Source of the DNA: a virus
Reading direction: 5' to 3' (one strand)
IMG/VR virus record: IMGVR_UViG_3300046001_009672
Span: 1-39,952 of that record
Length of the DNA stretch: 39,952 nucleotides
The notes beneath the pieces were generated by a model. That model ran no database searches. It worked only from the letters and a program-made list of their open reading frames with translations, and was not told the origin of the DNA. Positions 20,959 through 30,291 of the stretch are shown piece by piece; position 1 is the stretch's first letter; the number at the start of each line of letters is the position of its first letter. The translations under genes were made by a program, and so were the position numbers.

Positions 20959-21813
20959 CTAATAAAAAGCTCTAAATAAATATTCGTTATGAGGAGTATT
21001 AGATATATTAGAAAATATATTTTCTTTAATAGATTTAAAATTATTATTTCCATCATAATAATGCATAGCATTAGTATATAATCCATATCTCCACCAACAC
21101 ACTAACCTTGATTTTTGTTGAAGGGGCTGGCCACGATGTATAGCAAAGGTATCCGCTAAAATAGCAGTACCTGCTTTCCCCGTTATAGTTATTGATTTGT
21201 CTGATTCCGATCCGTCTTGAGTTCCTGGGTAAAACACATGAGGACCTGTTGTTTCATCAACATCTGTTAAATATATAAATAGTGCTAAAAATCTAAAATC
21301 ATCATGATCTCTATGATTGTTTTGAGTTCCGTATGTGTTACCTTTATATATGTGCCACCATGAATTTAATGAATATAGCGTTGGAAAGCACCCTAAATAT
21401 GCTTGAGATAAAGATAAAATATAAGGATCAATTATTTTATTTAAAATTATTGGTTCATTTAATAAAGCCGTTGGAGGATAACTTAATGTATTAAAATTAT
21501 ACTCAGGAGTTAATTTTCTTAAAACTTGATCACTATATTTAGGTACATGAGTATTGTACCCTTCCTGCCCAATCAATTTATTTTTAATTTTATCAACTTC
21601 ATTTTGAGATAAAAAATTATCAAATATTAGATACCCATCTGTTTTTAATTTTATTTCATCTTCTTTCTTATGAATTTGTTTTACAGGAGAAATATAACTA
21701 TTTACTATTTCACTAATTATAGGAGGGTACTTATTTCTAAGATCTACATTTAAGTAGGTATGAATATTAATATTGGGTATTAAAGAAGAAATTTGGGGTT
21801 CTGGGGTGTTCAT
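20959..21813 (-). CDS. Phytanoyl-CoA dioxygenase (PhyH)-like Fe(II)/2-oxoglutarate oxygenase
   Basis: A 284-residue protein. NNHRDHDDF gives an HxD pair (His167, Asp169), with a distal His226-Arg227 in AIHRGQP, the iron and 2-oxoglutarate ligand set. The strand LALFIYLTDVDETTGPHVFYPGT is typical of PhyH. Such enzymes hydroxylate or modify small molecules, including sugars and lipids. The substrate here is unknown; placement between a methyltransferase and a glycosyltransferase suggests a sugar or acceptor. A-rich leader before ATG. Confidence 0.85.
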   Translation of the reverse strand: MNTPEPQISSLIPNINIHTYLNVDLRNKYPPIISEIVNSYISPVKQIHKKEDEIKLKTDGYLIFDNFLSQNEVDKIKNKLIGQEGYNTHVPKYSDQVLRKLTPEYNFNTLSYPPTALLNEPIILNKIIDPYILSLSQAYLGCFPTLYSLNSWWHIYKGNTYGTQNNHRDHDDFRFLALFIYLTDVDETTGPHVFYPGTQDGSESDKSITITGKAGTAILADTFAIHRGQPLQQKSRLVCWWRYGLYTNAMHYYDGNNNFKSIKENIFSNISNTPHNEYLFRAFY

Positions 21814-21840
21814 AATTATATTTTATTTATTATTTTTATT

Positions 21841-22449
21841 TTAAACTATTTGTTTTACCCAAATTGGAATTTTTTGACCATCAGGATCAGGAAATACATT
21901 GATATCAAAACCAAAATGATCATAAACTGCTTTTATAACTCCATAGTGTTTACCATTAACATAATCCTGTTCTAACCATTCTGGGTTGATGTTATTTATT
22001 AGATTTATATCTTCTAGATCATGACCGCATAATAATCCTCCTGGTTTCATTTTAGGTAAGCATAATTCAATATCTTTGTAAACACTAGAGTATCTATGAT
22101 CAGCATCTATAAAACATATATCTAAACTATTATCAGGTATTTCAGGAATCATATCCCATGATTTACCTCTTTTAATAGTTGTTATATCAAGATAAGGCTG
22201 GATGTTATTTATAAAATTATTATAGATGCTACCAGCTTTAGTTTCATTATAGGCATGTGGTCCAGTTACATTTTCATTACCGTTAAACCAATCTATAGCA
22301 TATAAATGTCCATTATTTTGTTTAATTATATCAATATAAGCTTTAGTAGTTGAACCATCATATGTTCCTATTTCAGCAATCACCATGCCTTCACTTTGAT
22401 TAGCTTTTACTACATCTACAAAAGCTAAAATTGGTTTCATTATTCCCAT
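21841..22449 (-). CDS. Class I SAM-dependent methyltransferase
   Basis: A 202-residue protein with the SAM-binding VIAEIGTYDGSTTKAYI (about 23-39), an acidic second strand YAIDWFNG and CFIDADHRYSSVYKDIEL (Asp after strand 4), then GGLLCGHDLEDIN. This fits the Methyltransf_24/cephalosporin-hydroxylase-like group found in glycan clusters. The methyl acceptor is unknown. ATG at 22447-22449 with an in-frame ATG three codons later as an alternative start. It follows the radical-SAM gene. Confidence 0.85.
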   Translation of the reverse strand: MGIMKPILAFVDVVKANQSEGMVIAEIGTYDGSTTKAYIDIIKQNNGHLYAIDWFNGNENVTGPHAYNETKAGSIYNNFINNIQPYLDITTIKRGKSWDMIPEIPDNSLDICFIDADHRYSSVYKDIELCLPKMKPGGLLCGHDLEDINLINNINPEWLEQDYVNGKHYGVIKAVYDHFGFDINVFPDPDGQKIPIWVKQIV

Positions 22450-22458
22450 AACTCTTTA

Positions 22459-23997
22459 TTATTTTACTATTTTTCTTTTTAATTTCACTTTTAACATATT
22501 TAATATATTGTCTATAGCTACTTGTCCAAATTTATTTTTAACTTTTTCTAAAAATGGAGGATAAGAATGATATTCATCGAATGCTTTATCTCTAAACTCT
22601 AATACTTCAGCCGCAGATAATGTTTCTGTAGGAAGAGGTAAGGTTTCATACCCATGAAATGAATACCCTTCATAAGTGTCAGGTAAAGGAATACCTTTTT
22701 CAACAGCATCTTTATATAATTTACTACCAGGTAAAGCCATTGCGGCATATGCATTCCACCCAAATGTACATAATTCTTTTGAAAATTCTAGGGTTTTTTG
22801 CATTGACTCTTTAGTATCGCCTGGTAGGCCAAAAATATAATTTGCCATTACTTCAATATCAGCCTCATGTACTTGTTTAATAACTTGGGTAATATCTACA
22901 TCTTCAAATTTGCCTTTAGATACTTCTAACCTTACAGTTTTATCAGCACTTTCAATACCTAAAGCCAGCCATTTAATGCCTGCATCTCTGATTAATTGAA
23001 GTAAATCGGGACGACGAACGGTGTCTACTCGAGAGTATGCCCACATTCTTAAAAATTTTCCATATCCTTTATCTCGGAGCATTTCACAAAGAGGAACATA
23101 ATATTTTCTATTTAAGAGGAACATTTCATCAGTTATTTTAATAGTATAAACTCCTAATTTAACTAACTTATCAAATTCTTTTATAATAAATTCAGGAGAC
23201 CAAAATCTCATTAAGCTATAATGTCCTGCTACTCCTATTTCTTCTTCATCATTCCTGTTTAAAATATTAATCATACAGAAATCACATCCGAACTGACACC
23301 CTAATGAGGTTTGGATGGCAGCATATGGTGATCTTTTATCTTGATCATATTCAGCGTGCCACATAGGTGCTCTGTATAGATCAAGAGGTTTTTCTTTATA
23401 TGGAAGTAAATCCCAAGCGTACCCTGGTAAGTCTATATCCATCCTATCACTTGGTACTACCTTTTCAGGAGGATTTATTTTAGGGGTACCATTCTGCCTC
23501 CATACTAAACCCTTAATATGGCCTAAGTTATTAATATCAATTTTATCTTCTGCTAATACATTTAATAATGAATATACTCCTTCATTAGTAAAACCAAAAT
23601 CAATTGAAGGTTCATCATTTAATGCTTTGATAGGCACAGCTTGTATATATGATCCAATATAAGAAATAGGGATATCAATATTTGCAGATTTAATAGCATT
23701 TGAAATATACACTGCTCCACTCATATTAACTGTTCCTGCATTGACATTTTGTCCATACACAACAAAACAGATTAAACGAGGATTTAAATTATTTATTCGG
23801 TCAATAATCTCAGTACTTTTTAATTGTTCTGCATTAGCATCAATTAAACCAACATTATATCCTTTAGAACGACACGCTTCAGATAATAATAATGCCCAAG
23901 TAGGAGGTTCAATAGCAGCATAATCATTCGCTAAATTTTGATAGATACCATCCGCATTGCCCGGACATATAAATAGTATATCTAGTTTATTATTCAT
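22459..23997 (-). CDS. Cobalamin-binding-domain radical SAM protein
   Basis: A 512-residue protein. Residues 1-160 look like a B12-binding-type Rossmann domain (DILFICPGN, YNVGLIDANAEQ, IRNLNP-like ICFVVYGQ), without the DxHxxG base-off motif. The radical SAM core has CxxxCxxC at Cys234, Cys238 and Cys241 (LGCQFGCDFCMINIL). This class methylates or rearranges small molecules and sugars. Its by-products (5-prime-deoxyadenosine, SAH) are targets of the nucleosidase at 16273, and the flavoprotein at 15570 could help reduce its cluster. Substrate unknown. Confidence 0.88.
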   Translation of the reverse strand: MNNKLDILFICPGNADGIYQNLANDYAAIEPPTWALLLSEACRSKGYNVGLIDANAEQLKSTEIIDRINNLNPRLICFVVYGQNVNAGTVNMSGAVYISNAIKSANIDIPISYIGSYIQAVPIKALNDEPSIDFGFTNEGVYSLLNVLAEDKIDINNLGHIKGLVWRQNGTPKINPPEKVVPSDRMDIDLPGYAWDLLPYKEKPLDLYRAPMWHAEYDQDKRSPYAAIQTSLGCQFGCDFCMINILNRNDEEEIGVAGHYSLMRFWSPEFIIKEFDKLVKLGVYTIKITDEMFLLNRKYYVPLCEMLRDKGYGKFLRMWAYSRVDTVRRPDLLQLIRDAGIKWLALGIESADKTVRLEVSKGKFEDVDITQVIKQVHEADIEVMANYIFGLPGDTKESMQKTLEFSKELCTFGWNAYAAMALPGSKLYKDAVEKGIPLPDTYEGYSFHGYETLPLPTETLSAAEVLEFRDKAFDEYHSYPPFLEKVKNKFGQVAIDNILNMLKVKLKRKIVK

Positions 23998-23998
23998 A

Positions 23999-24937
23999 TT
24001 ACAGATTTGTAAAATCTTTATTTTTAAATTTATTTATAAGTTGATACCCAGCAATTAACTCCTGGATGCCATCTTCTAGATCAAACTCAGGTTTCCAACC
24101 CTTAGATTCTAATTTAGCATTTGAAACCATATAATTTCTTTGGTCAAAATCTTGTTTAAAATTATTTTCGACAATAACTAAATCAGGAACAAATTGTTTA
24201 ATTTTATTTGCTAATTCTAATTTAGTACAATTTGCTGAACTTAGCCCTACATTAAACGCATTATTATTACATTTTTCATAATTTTCAATCATAAATAAAA
24301 AGGTGTTTGCAATATCTCGAACGTGGATATAATTACGAATGTAGTGGGATTCAAATAATACTAAATATCCGTCTGTAACAGCTTTATACACAAAATCTTG
24401 TACTAGTAAATCCATCCTCATTCTATAAGACATTCCAAACACAGTTGCTAAACGTAAAGCAATCCCGTTACCTGAATCTAGTATTGCCTTTTCAGCATTG
24501 CACTTTGTTTCAGCGTATAATGAAAGTGGTTTAAATGGGGATTCTTCAGTAATAATTTCTGTTGACGAGCCGTACTGACTATTAGTGTTTGGGATCAGAA
24601 TCATTTGATTTTTACTAGCCCATTGGGTAATATTTTTTACTTGCTCATAATTTACTTTTATAGTCAATTCAGGCTGAGCCTTGCAAGCAGGCATTCCTAC
24701 GATAGCTGCTAACGGGATTATAATATCGTGTTGTTCTACTAATGATTTAAGCAAAGTTTCATTAGTAACATCTCCTAAAACAAATTTAAAATTTTTATTA
24801 TAAGTAAAAGGTGCTACTGATATTTGCTTATATGCTAGATTATCTAAAACAGTTACTTGATATTTTTTATTTAGTAATACTTCTGTTAAAATGGAGCCTA
24901 AGTAACCCGCCCCGCCGGTGATTAAAACTTTTTTCAT
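23999..24937 (-). CDS. NAD-dependent epimerase/dehydratase (extended SDR)
   Basis: A 312-residue SDR with the GGAGYLGS nucleotide loop (8-15), LGDVTNE, and the YAETK active-site Tyr/Lys near 140-145. The region IPNTNSQYG, where sugar 4,6-dehydratases have T-D-E, reads N-S-Q, so an epimerase, reductase or other NDP-sugar reaction is more likely. Late motifs (NAFNVG, GWKPEFDLEDGI) fit the family. Start is supported by the promoter at 24964-24995. It probably makes or reshapes the NDP-sugar used by this cluster. Confidence 0.88.
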   Translation of the reverse strand: MKKVLITGGAGYLGSILTEVLLNKKYQVTVLDNLAYKQISVAPFTYNKNFKFVLGDVTNETLLKSLVEQHDIIIPLAAIVGMPACKAQPELTIKVNYEQVKNITQWASKNQMILIPNTNSQYGSSTEIITEESPFKPLSLYAETKCNAEKAILDSGNGIALRLATVFGMSYRMRMDLLVQDFVYKAVTDGYLVLFESHYIRNYIHVRDIANTFLFMIENYEKCNNNAFNVGLSSANCTKLELANKIKQFVPDLVIVENNFKQDFDQRNYMVSNAKLESKGWKPEFDLEDGIQELIAGYQLINKFKNKDFTNL

Positions 24938-24963
24938 ATGTTATAACAATTGTTTATATTAAT

Positions 24964-24995
24964 AAATATATATACAAAAACTAAGATATCCAAAC
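24964..24995 (-). promoter_or_regulatory. Promoter upstream of the SDR/radical-SAM unit
   Basis: GTTTGG (24990-24995), 17 bases, TATATATTT (24964-24972) on the minus strand. It lies between the stop of the GT10-like gene and the SDR start. Confidence 0.65.
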
Positions 24996-24999
24996 TTAA

Positions 25000-25893
25000 T
25001 TATAAGTCATTTAACTCTATTATTTCTTTAAAAAATAAATTTAATTTATATTCAAAAGAATCCATTAAAGCTATTTGGTAATTATAATCAATATATTCTT
25101 TTCTATCATAGTAATCACTAGGAGTAAGATTATTAACAATATATAATAATTCTTCTTTAGTATTAAAAGTTATAATTCCTCTTTCATCGTAATATTCTCC
25201 TATATTGGGGCACCCCCAATAAATTGGTAGTGTTTTAGTACAAAAGGCTTCGCCTATTTTTTCAGTATACCAATTATTATGTTTTACATTTTCAACACAA
25301 ACATGAAACATAGTATTATTAAAACAAATTCTTTTACCAAATACTTGAGGACTTGATGTTAGATGTTCTGGTATATGAGATAGATCTTTAGAGTAATTCC
25401 CATATCCTGGTCTAACATTATTGATTGGGTCAAAATCTTCTAAAGTATGATACCACTCTTTTGGGATTGTGATTTTATCTTTGAGTAGATAAATTTGGTT
25501 TCTAAGATTGTGCCCTTCTGTTATTGTTTTAATGCCACTTAAAAAGCTTATTTTAAATATTTTTTCTGTATTTTCAAACGTTTCATAATATTTTTTTGAA
25601 TCTTGTTGATAATTACAAGTAAACAATACAGTATTAGGGTATGATGACACTATTTCCTCATTCCAAGTTAATATTCCATTAAATAAAGAATAATTTTGTT
25701 TAATCCAATTATGCATCCCAAAAAATTCATTAGGTTCATGAAGCATAATAAAATTATAAGGATTAATTTGTAGTTGCTCTATATTTTGAGGGATATAATC
25801 ATAAAAAAAAGTTATAGGTTTATCCTTATAATTTTCTAAAACTTTAAAATAAGGATCTGTTTGTGGGCGAAAATTTGAAAATAATTTAAACAT
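25000..25893 (-). CDS. GT10-like fucosyltransferase-type enzyme
   Basis: A 297-residue protein. The C-terminal half has the alpha-1,3/4-fucosyltransferase signature: FHVCVENV (a FxFxVEN variant), a nearby YTEKIGEAFCTKTLPIYWG and later GIITFNTKEEL. The N-terminal half (about 1-150) is a more variable acceptor domain. GT10 enzymes use GDP-fucose or related GDP-deoxy sugars, which would fit a ColD-type GDP-deoxyhexose route; the donor here is unproven. No membrane anchor. It shares one base with the upstream gene. Confidence 0.86.
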   Translation of the reverse strand: MFKLFSNFRPQTDPYFKVLENYKDKPITFFYDYIPQNIEQLQINPYNFIMLHEPNEFFGMHNWIKQNYSLFNGILTWNEEIVSSYPNTVLFTCNYQQDSKKYYETFENTEKIFKISFLSGIKTITEGHNLRNQIYLLKDKITIPKEWYHTLEDFDPINNVRPGYGNYSKDLSHIPEHLTSSPQVFGKRICFNNTMFHVCVENVKHNNWYTEKIGEAFCTKTLPIYWGCPNIGEYYDERGIITFNTKEELLYIVNNLTPSDYYDRKEYIDYNYQIALMDSFEYKLNLFFKEIIELNDL

Positions 25894-26771
25894 TATAAGC
25901 TATTTAAGAAATTATTAACTGAGGTGTTAAAATTATTTTGGGCAATATTTATAAATTCATCTTTTCGATTTATAGTGTCTAAATAATTTTCATAGTGATT
26001 GTATCTAAATTTATTATTTTCGATAATAATTTCATTAGTTAAAACATATTGAGAAGCATTAAAACCTTTTTGTTTACCATATTCACAACAAGCCATAATA
26101 AAAGTATCATCCATATAATATGACCCCATCTCATCTGGGATTATTGTTTTTTTAATTAAGTCATTAGATAATAAGGTGGCCCATCCGCTAGCAAATTTGA
26201 ATGTATTTATTTTTCTTAGGCTAGCTTCACCCATTAATCCTGTGGTTAAGTAAGGATCTCTATCAAAATAATTTTTATGAGAAGCATCCTCTTTTAGCGC
26301 CTCTCCATTAGTAATTATATCCCAAGTACCATCCCATAATCTAGTTGTTTCAGGGGTTATTATAAAGTATTTCTCAGTATCTTTAATTAATTTATAACTT
26401 TCTATTATATTGTATAATAAAGTATCACTAAATATGATATCTACATCTAACCATAAAAAAGCATTAGGTTTATAAGTTTTTTCAGCTAATCTATGAGAAT
26501 CAGTGCATCCTAGTACTTCATTATTTTTACTAACCCAAAAATTAGTTTCAGCCCAACTTTTAGTTAATTTTTCTAATCTAAAAAGTTTTTTAGTAAAGAA
26601 ATCTTCATCTAATTTACTTTGTTTCCAATTTATTAAATTACAATTAAGTACTACTTCAACTAAAATTTTATCATTTTTATTAATATATTTACTACTTTTC
26701 TTTAGTTGTATAAGAGTTTGTTCTAATTGATCAATTTCTTGAGGAAGGATATGAATTAAAATTGTTATCAT
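25893..26771 (-). CDS. GT-A-like glycosyltransferase, distant
   Basis: A 292-residue protein with a GT-A-like core: ITILIHILPQEIDQLEQTL at the N-terminus, then AFLWLDVDIIFSDTLL with DVD near 113-115. The C-terminal part (DEMGSYYMDDTFIMACCEYG) looks like the acceptor-side helix with an acidic pair. Match to GT2/GT8 families is weak. It overlaps neighbouring genes by 1-4 nt. Confidence 0.72.
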   Translation of the reverse strand: MITILIHILPQEIDQLEQTLIQLKKSSKYINKNDKILVEVVLNCNLINWKQSKLDEDFFTKKLFRLEKLTKSWAETNFWVSKNNEVLGCTDSHRLAEKTYKPNAFLWLDVDIIFSDTLLYNIIESYKLIKDTEKYFIITPETTRLWDGTWDIITNGEALKEDASHKNYFDRDPYLTTGLMGEASLRKINTFKFASGWATLLSNDLIKKTIIPDEMGSYYMDDTFIMACCEYGKQKGFNASQYVLTNEIIIENNKFRYNHYENYLDTINRKDEFINIAQNNFNTSVNNFLNSL

Positions 26772-27463
26772 AAAAATAATTCTAATAATTTAATAGTTTC
26801 TAAACTTAAATAATGGTTGTACTCAAAATCTATATTTTTTGAAAAACATAAATCTATAGATTCTTGTAAAGGATCGTTATTTGGATTAGATAAATCTATA
26901 GTATTATTATCTATACAAATTAACTTTTTCTTTTTTCCTCTATAATTTCTATTGTAATTAATTTTTACTTTAATATTACCATAATCAAAAGTTATGATTA
27001 ATTTATTAGTAGTATTTTTTACATAATGTATATTACTTATTTGATAAACCCCTATTAAATGAATAAGAACATATAAGTCATGATATAATAAATCATTTAC
27101 TAAAGTATCATTATATGGACCTTTTTTTAACCAAATAAATTCAATATTGTTTGCTAAGGGTATGTTTATATTTTTAATTTCATCTCTTAATAAAAAAATA
27201 TTGTCTATATATAAACATGTATTTTTTTCCTTAGCTAAATTTATTAATTCTAAAGATGAATTATAATTTAATGTTAAAGGTTTTTCACAAAATATATTTT
27301 TTCCTTTTTGAAGACATTCTTTAACTATATCATAATGAGTAGGAGGTGGAGTAGCAACAAAAATCCACTCAGCATCTTCTGGTATAGAGTTGATTGTATT
27401 ATTAATTAATTTGGAGTTAATTATTTTACCCCAATATCCATGGCCTATTAATCCTGTTTTCAT
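26768..27463 (-). CDS. Gfo/Idh/MocA-type oxidoreductase, short
   Basis: A 231-residue protein with N-terminal NAD-binding GHGYWGKI, the FVATPPPTH strand and the signature IFCEKPLTL. This family reduces or oxidises sugars at a single carbon. It is about 100 residues shorter than usual; the C-terminal half is reduced, ending at LSLETIKLLELFL. The overlap with the FAD gene (4 nt) and intact frame argue against simple decay, but activity may be changed. Likely a sugar-nucleotide step. Confidence 0.8.
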   Translation of the reverse strand: MKTGLIGHGYWGKIINSKLINNTINSIPEDAEWIFVATPPPTHYDIVKECLQKGKNIFCEKPLTLNYNSSLELINLAKEKNTCLYIDNIFLLRDEIKNINIPLANNIEFIWLKKGPYNDTLVNDLLYHDLYVLIHLIGVYQISNIHYVKNTTNKLIITFDYGNIKVKINYNRNYRGKKKKLICIDNNTIDLSNPNNDPLQESIDLCFSKNIDFEYNHYLSLETIKLLELFL

Positions 27464-28497
27464 ATCATGATATTATCATCAAAATTTCTGTTTAATAAGC
27501 CTTTTTTTATTTGTTTAGCAACTTTAACACAAGTATTTATTTTGCCTGAAAAGATTGTTATAAAATTAGGATTAGTAGGGTAGGTAATAATTTTAGAGAG
27601 TCGTTCATCATCTTTTGTAATAGGGATAGCTCTAGATGTTCTCCAATAATCTATAAACTTAACATCTTTAATAAAAGGAAAATATCTAGAAGAATCTTGC
27701 TTAATCATTTCTAAATTATAAGAAATATCTTCTAGAGGGGCTAAATTAATTTCTTCTGTTTCTTTTAAAACTGAGTATTTAGCGTGGTATAAAAGAAATT
27801 GATTGGGGGTATTTCCTTTAGGCATGATGCTACAGAAGGGCCCATCCATAACTGTTAAACCAATTTTAGGATGATTATATTCAAATATAGGGATAATAAC
27901 ATCTTGTAATTTGAACTTTAAAGAAGGTACCCCCATTATATCATTTATGTCGTTTATTCCGGCATAAGAACAATTAATGATAAAATCATAATTCAAATGT
28001 TCTTTAGAAAATTGAGTATTTAATTTTAATTTGACTTGAGAATTATTTAATTTATTTTTTATAATGTTTTTTAATATTTCCCAATCAAAAATAGGTTCTT
28101 CTACTTTAAATGAATTTTCAATTAATAATGGGTTTAATATATCTGAAGCAGGGTATTCTGGATGGTAATCAATGCCCACTTTATTACAAAAATTCTTATA
28201 TTCAACTGAGTTGATTTGGCTTTGTTCTGCTGATACTGCATAGTAATTTGGGAAATTACTTATAATGGATTCTTTATACATCATTAAAAATGAGATTAAT
28301 CCATCTAAACTTTGAGAAGCAGTTCTTATACTTCTAGGGTAATGATATCCGTAATGTATTCTATTATGATTACATTTTGAAGCCCCATCCATTATATCTG
28401 GGTTTTTTTCTATCAGTGTAATATCTAGATTATATTTGGATAATTCTAAAGAGATAGAGCATCCAAAAATTCCCCCTCCTATTACTAGTATTTTCAT
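27460..28497 (-). CDS. FAD-dependent oxidoreductase (DAO family)
   Basis: A 345-residue protein from ATG at 28495-28497 (a TTG two codons upstream was not used). It starts with the Rossmann FAD motif KILVIGGGIFGCSISLEL and IEKN, followed by a substrate-side SKCNHNRIHYGYHYPRS. DAO-family enzymes oxidise amino or hydroxy groups, for example glycerol-3-phosphate or amino sugars. The end (TIFSGKINTCVKVAKQI) has the usual second FAD strand. Its ATG overlaps the upstream TAA. Substrate unknown. Confidence 0.85.
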   Translation of the reverse strand: MKILVIGGGIFGCSISLELSKYNLDITLIEKNPDIMDGASKCNHNRIHYGYHYPRSIRTASQSLDGLISFLMMYKESIISNFPNYYAVSAEQSQINSVEYKNFCNKVGIDYHPEYPASDILNPLLIENSFKVEEPIFDWEILKNIIKNKLNNSQVKLKLNTQFSKEHLNYDFIINCSYAGINDINDIMGVPSLKFKLQDVIIPIFEYNHPKIGLTVMDGPFCSIMPKGNTPNQFLLYHAKYSVLKETEEINLAPLEDISYNLEMIKQDSSRYFPFIKDVKFIDYWRTSRAIPITKDDERLSKIITYPTNPNFITIFSGKINTCVKVAKQIKKGLLNRNFDDNIMI

Positions 28498-28901
28498 TAC
28501 CAACTAATTTCCCAATCTTTAAATTCAGCTGCTAGACAATCGATTTTATAATCTTTTCTGCCGCCTACTACTTCTTGTATTTTATTTTTAGCTACATTAC
28601 GAATACCATTCAAACCATGTGTTAATTCTAAATTATTACCATCTTTAATACCTTTTCTATAATTTGACTCATTGTGCCATATATGAAGGTTCATTTGTGA
28701 TAATACAACTATAGCACGAATGGTCTCAGCAGTTACTTTACTATCTTGTTCATCTAATAAAAGCTGGATATCATGGGTTATTTCGGCTATTTCTTTAGCA
28801 TATTCTTCTTTGTGTTCAGTAATAAATACTTCTTTGAGTTGAACTATTGATAGTCTATCAACTAGTTCACTTAACGTAGGTAAATATTTTCTTTTATTCA
28901 T
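28497..28901 (-). CDS. Unrecognised 134-aa helical protein, possibly DUF4254-related
   Basis: An all-helical, soluble protein beginning TLSELVDRLSIVQLKEVFIT, with a NLHIWHNESNYRKG stretch near 72-85. The LVDRLSI...LK pattern reminds me of the DUF4254 family of surface-glycan clusters, but from memory only. It lies between the FAD oxidase and the nucleotidyltransferase and overlaps the latter by 8 nt. Function unknown. Confidence 0.72.
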   Translation of the reverse strand: MNKRKYLPTLSELVDRLSIVQLKEVFITEHKEEYAKEIAEITHDIQLLLDEQDSKVTAETIRAIVVLSQMNLHIWHNESNYRKGIKDGNNLELTHGLNGIRNVAKNKIQEVVGGRKDYKIDCLAAEFKDWEISW

Positions 28902-29283
28902 TATTCAATATTTGTGTTGTGGATTTATTAGGTATTTTTTGAAAAAATTTTATTTCAGGAATATATTCTTTACCTATAATAGATTCATAAGTATAATCAT
29001 CTCCTATTATCATTATGTCTGGGGTGTAATTTTTGATTTGGTTGATTAGTTCTTCATCAGAATCAAAAGTAACTACATCTGTAATGTACTTAATTGTTTT
29101 TAAAAATCCAACTCTATCTTCTAAACTATTAAAGGGGCGTTTATTTCCTTTTTTTTCCTTAATTCGTCTATCTGAATCTAGTCCTACTCTGATTGTGCCA
29201 AAGGAAGAAGCATATTCAAATAGTTTAATATGACCTATATGAAGAACATCAAATGAGCCATTTATCCAAACTTTCTTATTCAT
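28894..29283 (-). CDS. HldE C-domain-like nucleotidyltransferase
   Basis: A 129-residue cytidylyltransferase-fold enzyme: GSFDVLHIGH with the HxxH pair at His15 and His18, the RPFNSLEDR segment, GDDYTYE near 93-99 and STTQIL near the C-terminus. This matches the nucleotidyltransferase half of HldE (heptose-1-phosphate adenylyltransferase) more than TagD. It would activate a sugar-1-phosphate, perhaps the product of the kinase at 14834. GmhA, GmhB and HldD were not seen here. Overlaps the cupin gene by 8 nt. Confidence 0.82.
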   Translation of the reverse strand: MNKKVWINGSFDVLHIGHIKLFEYASSFGTIRVGLDSDRRIKEKKGNKRPFNSLEDRVGFLKTIKYITDVVTFDSDEELINQIKNYTPDIMIIGDDYTYESIIGKEYIPEIKFFQKIPNKSTTQILNNE

Positions 29284-29662
29284 ATTGGCTATCCCCCTTT
29301 AAAACTCTATAACTATCTTCTTCGTAATGCTTTGTTGATATTTCAAATATTGTAGCTCCTTCTGTTAGTGCTTTTAGTTGATGGGGCTGCCCTCTTTCTA
29401 AATCTATAACATCACCTTCATTTACTATAGTCATTTTTGATGTTGCACTTTCAGTATTAATCCAATGATATTCAAATTGACCTTTAGCTATATACCATGT
29501 TTCTTTTTTAAGTAGATGATAATGCATTGAAAATTTTTTATCTTGATTAAATACTAAAAGCTTACCACAGTATTCGTCATTATTTACAATCCATAATTCA
29601 TACCCCCAAGCTTTAAGATGTAATTCACCTTGATGGGGTAGAGGTTCATATTTGTGTCCCAT
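29276..29662 (-). CDS. Cupin-fold protein
   Basis: A 128-residue single cupin: MHYHLLKKETWYIAKGQFEY has the first metal-site histidines plus Glu, and LERGQPHQL holds the later histidine. The pattern resembles small mannose-6-phosphate/lyxose-isomerase-like or WbuC-like cupins of glycan clusters. Isomerase or epimerase activity on a sugar is likely but unassigned. Overlaps both neighbours by a few nt. Confidence 0.8.
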   Translation of the reverse strand: MGHKYEPLPHQGELHLKAWGYELWIVNNDEYCGKLLVFNQDKKFSMHYHLLKKETWYIAKGQFEYHWINTESATSKMTIVNEGDVIDLERGQPHQLKALTEGATIFEISTKHYEEDSYRVLKGDSQYE

Positions 29663-30288
29663 TATAAAGTATCGTAATAATTGTTTTGTTTTTCTTGTCG
29701 CTCAATTGTTTTAGGATGGTACAACGCCCAATCCTCTTCCATAGGAAGATACGCAAATTCTTTTTGCCCACTAAGTCTTTCATGTACTCTATTTACCCAC
29801 TTTATTTCAGGAGATTTTCTGTAAATACGAGTTTGATAATCAGGCCAATTCACCCATCCGTTTTCATTTACATTCCAGCCCCACTTTTGAATGTGTTCTT
29901 GAGTCAAGCCAGTTACTGTATTAACTCTAGGCACAATATATAAATCAACTGATGAATTGTGTTCTAGAATAGAGGGTAATTTTTCGATTAGGTTTTCATG
30001 AGGAATTTCGTCAGCATCAATCTGAAAGATATAATCACCAGTACATAGCATATTTAAATAATTTTTATGATCTGCAAAATTATTATTAAATTTGCTACTA
30101 TACCATCTATATTCCTGGTTTGTTACAGAATTAGCTCTCAACCATTCTTCTACTGCTTCGCTCCCTCCCTTTGAATCGTATAAAATTACAATTTCATCTT
30201 CGGTTCGTTTCCGATCTATAAGAAAATTAACTAAACGTTGTAATTCGTTTAATTCATCTTTTACTGTTATTCCGTAACTTATTTTCAT
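29662..30288 (-). CDS. Family 2 glycosyltransferase
   Basis: A 208-residue GT2 protein. It opens SYGITVKDELNELQRLVNFL, has a DEIVILYDSKGGS strand, and places DADE at 91-94 (FQIDADEIPHENLIEKLP). The later WVNRVHERLSG stretch occurs in LgtF/WaaE-like core-oligosaccharide glucosyltransferases. It is a compact enzyme without membrane domain. Sugar unknown. Confidence 0.88.
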   Translation of the reverse strand: MKISYGITVKDELNELQRLVNFLIDRKRTEDEIVILYDSKGGSEAVEEWLRANSVTNQEYRWYSSKFNNNFADHKNYLNMLCTGDYIFQIDADEIPHENLIEKLPSILEHNSSVDLYIVPRVNTVTGLTQEHIQKWGWNVNENGWVNWPDYQTRIYRKSPEIKWVNRVHERLSGQKEFAYLPMEEDWALYHPKTIERQEKQNNYYDTL

Positions 30289-30291
30289 AGT

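Noticed and set aside
23999-24937. SDR as a dTDP-glucose 4,6-dehydratase
   Set aside because: The TDE triad position reads N-S-Q, so the dehydratase call is not supported.
26768-27463. Gfo/Idh/MocA gene as a pseudogene because of short length
   Set aside because: The frame is intact, overlaps neighbours by 4 nt on both sides as elsewhere in the cluster, and the key EKP motif is kept; I call it a short gene.
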